Shown piece by piece: positions 62,280-64,000 of a DNA stretch of 64,000 nt; within the stretch, counting starts at the first letter, position 1; every line of letters starts with the position of its first letter. Under the pieces are notes generated by a model, which worked only from the letters and a program-made list of their open reading frames with translations, had not been told where the DNA came from and made no database searches. This DNA is from Fontibacillus phaseoli (GTDB lineage Bacteria > Bacillota > Bacilli > Paenibacillales > Paenibacillaceae). The stretch is taken from contig NZ_QPJW01000003.1 of NCBI RefSeq assembly GCF_003337355.1, positions 124,001 through 188,000 on the forward strand, given 5' to 3'. The position numbers and the translations under genes were made by a program.

Positions 62280-62362
62280 TGCGGTCGAGAGGACTCGAAC
62301 CTCCACGGGCGTACGCCCACTACCCCCTCAAGATAGCGTGTCTGCCATTCCACCACGACCGC
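62280..62362 (-). tRNA. tRNA-Leu (anticodon GAG), second copy
   Basis: Identical to the tRNA at 52860 except two bases in the variable arm loop (GTAC for ATAA region). CCA is not encoded. Confidence 0.95.
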
Positions 62363-62378
62363 ATATTCAATTAAAAAA

Positions 62379-62497
62379 TGGTGACCCGTAGGGGATACTC
62401 TCACTTCGTTCGAGACTGCGATGTTATTGCTAACGACGCTTAGGCTCCGACGAACCCCTCAAGGGCTTCTCACCCTAACTTGAACCATTACATTAAA
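62379..62497 (-). repeat. Partial tRNA-Glu copy with an insertion
   Basis: TGGTGACCCGTAGGGGAT (62379-62396) is identical to the 3-prime end of tRNA-Glu (62498-62515). Where the tRNA continues TCGAACCCCT, this copy carries about 50 unrelated bases that hold an inverted repeat (TTCGTTCGAG / CTCCGACGAA) and then resumes CGAACCCCT at 62450-62458. It could be an integration scar or a broken tRNA. Confidence 0.6.
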
Positions 62498-62572
62498 TGG
62501 TGACCCGTAGGGGATTCGAACCCCTGTTACCTCCGTGAAAGGGAGGTGTCTTAACCCCTTGACCAACGGGCC
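62498..62572 (-). tRNA. tRNA-Glu (anticodon TTC)
   Basis: 75 bases including encoded CCA: GGCCCGT acceptor, anticodon loop CTTTCAC (TTC), T-arm GGGGTTCGAATCCCC. It lies 136 bases upstream of tRNA-Leu on the minus strand. Confidence 0.95.
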
Positions 62573-62676
62573 ATATCAATTCCGCCCTGAAGCGGCGACA
62601 AGAATGAGTATAACAAATCGAAATGTACCTTGCAACACTTTTTTGACCTTATTCGAGTTCATTTATTAATCTAAAA
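62573..62676. other. Short AT-rich spacer
   Basis: Nothing recognised between tRNA-Glu and the transporter remnant. The tRNA promoter, minus strand, should lie near 62590-62630. Confidence 0.4.
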
Positions 62677-62806
62677 CTACCGGTTTTTGCTGGACAGCAC
62701 ATAGTAGACTTGGAGTCCGGCCAGCGTAATGCCGATACCAACAGGTGAACGCAGCGGATCACTGACAATCGTGCTGGCCAGGATATATAGAACCCACCTG
62801 CCCTCC
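62677..62806 (-). pseudogene. C-terminal remnant of an APC-family amino-acid transporter
   Basis: The minus strand encodes GRWVLYILASTIVSDPLRSP then VGIGITLAGLQVYYVLSSKN and a stop at 62677-62679. This is like the last membrane helix and end of SteT/LAT-type amino-acid exchangers. The rest of the gene is absent upstream, so a deletion removed it. Confidence 0.65.
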
Positions 62807-62982
62807 TAGAATAGGAGTACCCGGGTAGAGCGGCACACAGTAGCATCGTCCTTTCTCCTATGGCAGTTTTTTACGTGTTCTGCCGGATCTTTGATTTCTC
62901 CTGTCATATTGTCACGCTGATCCAACCATCATAGGTCATAATGTGCTCAGAACCGCCACCCCAAGGCCCAAGAATTCCTCTC

Positions 62983-63040
62983 TTGACACCCTATATGAAA
63001 ACGCTTATATTGGATATATTAACAATACGTTATATAACGT
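62983..63040 (+). promoter_or_regulatory. Promoter, cre site and operator of the fructoselysine-type operon
   Basis: TTGACA (62983-62988) and TATATT (63006-63011) with 17-base spacing form a sigma-A promoter. TGAAAACGCTTATA (62996-63009) fits the CcpA cre consensus and overlaps it, so glucose should repress. ACGTTATATAACGT (63027-63040) is a perfect palindrome just downstream, a likely site for a local (GntR-type) repressor not in the window. Confidence 0.8.
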
Positions 63041-63089
63041 TATTAGAATTTATTTAGCGGATATCTATGTGTAGAAAGGTTGATATTTT

Positions 63090-63875
63090 ATGAAAGTTGT
63101 TGCAGTCGGATATAGCTGTATGGATGTTTATGACAATCTGGATAAGAGCTATCCTACAGGCAATGGTGTGGATTTTGCTATCAATATTAAAAAACGGGGA
63201 ATCCCCGCTGCTGTTGTGAGCGCTGTAGGAAATGATTCTTATGGAGAACAGATGGCTGAGAAGCTGCAGATAAGCGGAATTGATACTACTCACCTCCGGG
63301 TGGATAAGGGCTCAACGGCACAAATTCATATGCAGTTAATTGATAACGATCGAGTCCACGGTAATTGTATTGATGGAGTTATGGCCAATTATTATTTGAC
63401 AGATGACGATTTTGACTTTATTAAGCAGCATGATTACATTCATACCGATTACTTCGGACGTATTTATGGCTTACTGGCACAATTCAGACAAGCGGGCTGC
63501 AAGATCGCCTTTGATTTCTCTACATTTTTGGAGGATAAGGATTTTGAATTGATTATCCCGAATGTGGATTATGCTTTATTCTCATACTCACAGCGAGATT
63601 CATGGATTGAAGACAAAATGAAGTGGGCTTGTGATCAAGGAGTACAAATCGCAGTGGCTACTTTTGGAGAGTTTGGAAGTTTGGCCTATGATGGAAAGCA
63701 GTTCTATACGGGAAGTATTATAAAAGTAGAAAATATTGTAAATACCGTTGGGGCCGGGGACTCCTTTTTTGCCGGATTTATGGCAGGGGTGATCAAGGGT
63801 CTTCCGATAGAAAGCTGCTTGCAAGAGGGTGCAAAGCTGTCCGCTGAGGTCATTCAAAAATTTGAACCCTATTAA
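63090..63875 (+). CDS. frlD: PfkB-family sugar kinase, fructoselysine 6-kinase type
   Basis: A 261-residue kinase. GVDFAINIKKRGIPAAVVSA in the N-terminal half, DNDRVHGNCIDGVMAN (a stretch shared with E. coli FrlD), and the C-terminal PfkB signature NTVGAGDSFFAGFMAGV with the catalytic Asp. FrlD phosphorylates fructoselysine at C6 so a deglycase can cleave it. AAAGG upstream of the ATG. The operon continues with an amidohydrolase-type gene. Confidence 0.82.
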   Translation: MKVVAVGYSCMDVYDNLDKSYPTGNGVDFAINIKKRGIPAAVVSAVGNDSYGEQMAEKLQISGIDTTHLRVDKGSTAQIHMQLIDNDRVHGNCIDGVMANYYLTDDDFDFIKQHDYIHTDYFGRIYGLLAQFRQAGCKIAFDFSTFLEDKDFELIIPNVDYALFSYSQRDSWIEDKMKWACDQGVQIAVATFGEFGSLAYDGKQFYTGSIIKVENIVNTVGAGDSFFAGFMAGVIKGLPIESCLQEGAKLSAEVIQKFEPY

Positions 63876-63910
63876 TTTTAAAAGCTGAAGATATTGGAGG
63901 AGTAGAAGAA

Positions 63911-64000
63911 ATGATTATTGATGCACATGTACATCCGATTTATTTTGATACGATTTGCGAGGATGATTCCGTCCTGAAATTCCGTTCTGAGCAATTTGGT
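63911..64000 (+). CDS. Start of an amidohydrolase-type protein, cut by the window end
   Basis: The first 30 codons: MIIDAHVHPIYFDTICEDDS and ten more. The DAHVH motif is the metal-binding start of TIM-barrel amidohydrolases. GGAGGAG upstream; 35 bases behind the kinase gene, so same operon. The remainder lies outside the window. Confidence 0.65.
   Translation, partial: MIIDAHVHPIYFDTICEDDSVLKFRSEQFG

Overview
The window looks like a chromosomal segment of a spore-forming Gram-positive bacterium of the Paenibacillaceae (Paenibacillus or a close relative). Evidence: strong AGGAGG-type ribosome sites with frequent GTG/TTG starts, Fur/MntR/CcpA-type operators in Bacillus style, a sporulation sigma-K remnant, secreted alkaline phosphatase with a copper-amine-oxidase-like tail, and a feu/btr/bes-like siderophore locus in the same order as I recall for Bacillus subtilis. 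No phylogenetic computation was possible.

Region 1 (1-8.0 kb) is accessory and decayed, and visibly AT-rich up to about 6.3 kb. It holds an exported unknown protein, a small beta-rich protein, a frameshifted sigK fragment, a phage-type sigma factor, a long gene-free stretch, a YvrJ/holin-like membrane protein and an N-acetylmuramoyl-L-alanine amidase (a prophage lysis remnant). Nested wreckage follows: a transposase N-terminus, a monoacylglycerol-lipase-like gene broken so that its N-terminal part is inverted relative to the rest, and a dead group II intron reverse transcriptase.

Region 2 (8.0-15 kb) is core metabolism: TetR regulator and YigZ/IMPACT protein, glucose-6-phosphate isomerase, a 3-hydroxyisobutyrate-dehydrogenase-like reductase, PpnP nucleoside phosphorylase and transketolase. 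Four copies of a palindromic repeat lie behind the reductase.

Region 3 (15.2-28.2 kb, minus) is an eight-gene, tightly packed operon: a secreted/membrane protein, an ABC ATPase and permease, a coiled-coil membrane protein, a MoxR AAA+ ATPase, a DUF58 protein and two large von Willebrand A membrane proteins. It is probably an envelope-associated machine of unknown function.

Region 4 (28.3-34.3 kb): purU and nfo, a DUF2621 protein, a TIGR01777 epimerase, and a Fur-boxed pair of FecCD siderophore permeases.

Region 5 (34.4-44.9 kb, minus) is a Tad/Flp type IVc pilus locus: TadZ-like, TadA, TadB, TadC, Flp pilin, TadE/TadG-like pseudopilins, prepilin peptidase and an FHA protein. A promoter followed by an intrinsic terminator (apparent attenuator) precedes the first gene.

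Region 6 (45-52.7 kb): DCC-family thiol protein, small zinc-motif protein, Ohr, MntH with an MntR-like operator, a MacB-like ABC pair with a His-rich loop plus a DUF3299-like lipoprotein (possible metal system), and alkaline phosphatase.

Region 7 (52.8-64 kb): tRNA-Leu, an XRE regulator, a PAS protein, a HAD phosphatase, the Fur-controlled siderophore cluster (AraC/binding-protein fusion, lipoprotein receptor, two permeases, tandem double esterase), tRNA-Leu and tRNA-Glu with a partial tRNA repeat, a transporter remnant, and the start of a catabolite-controlled fructoselysine-type operon cut by the window end.
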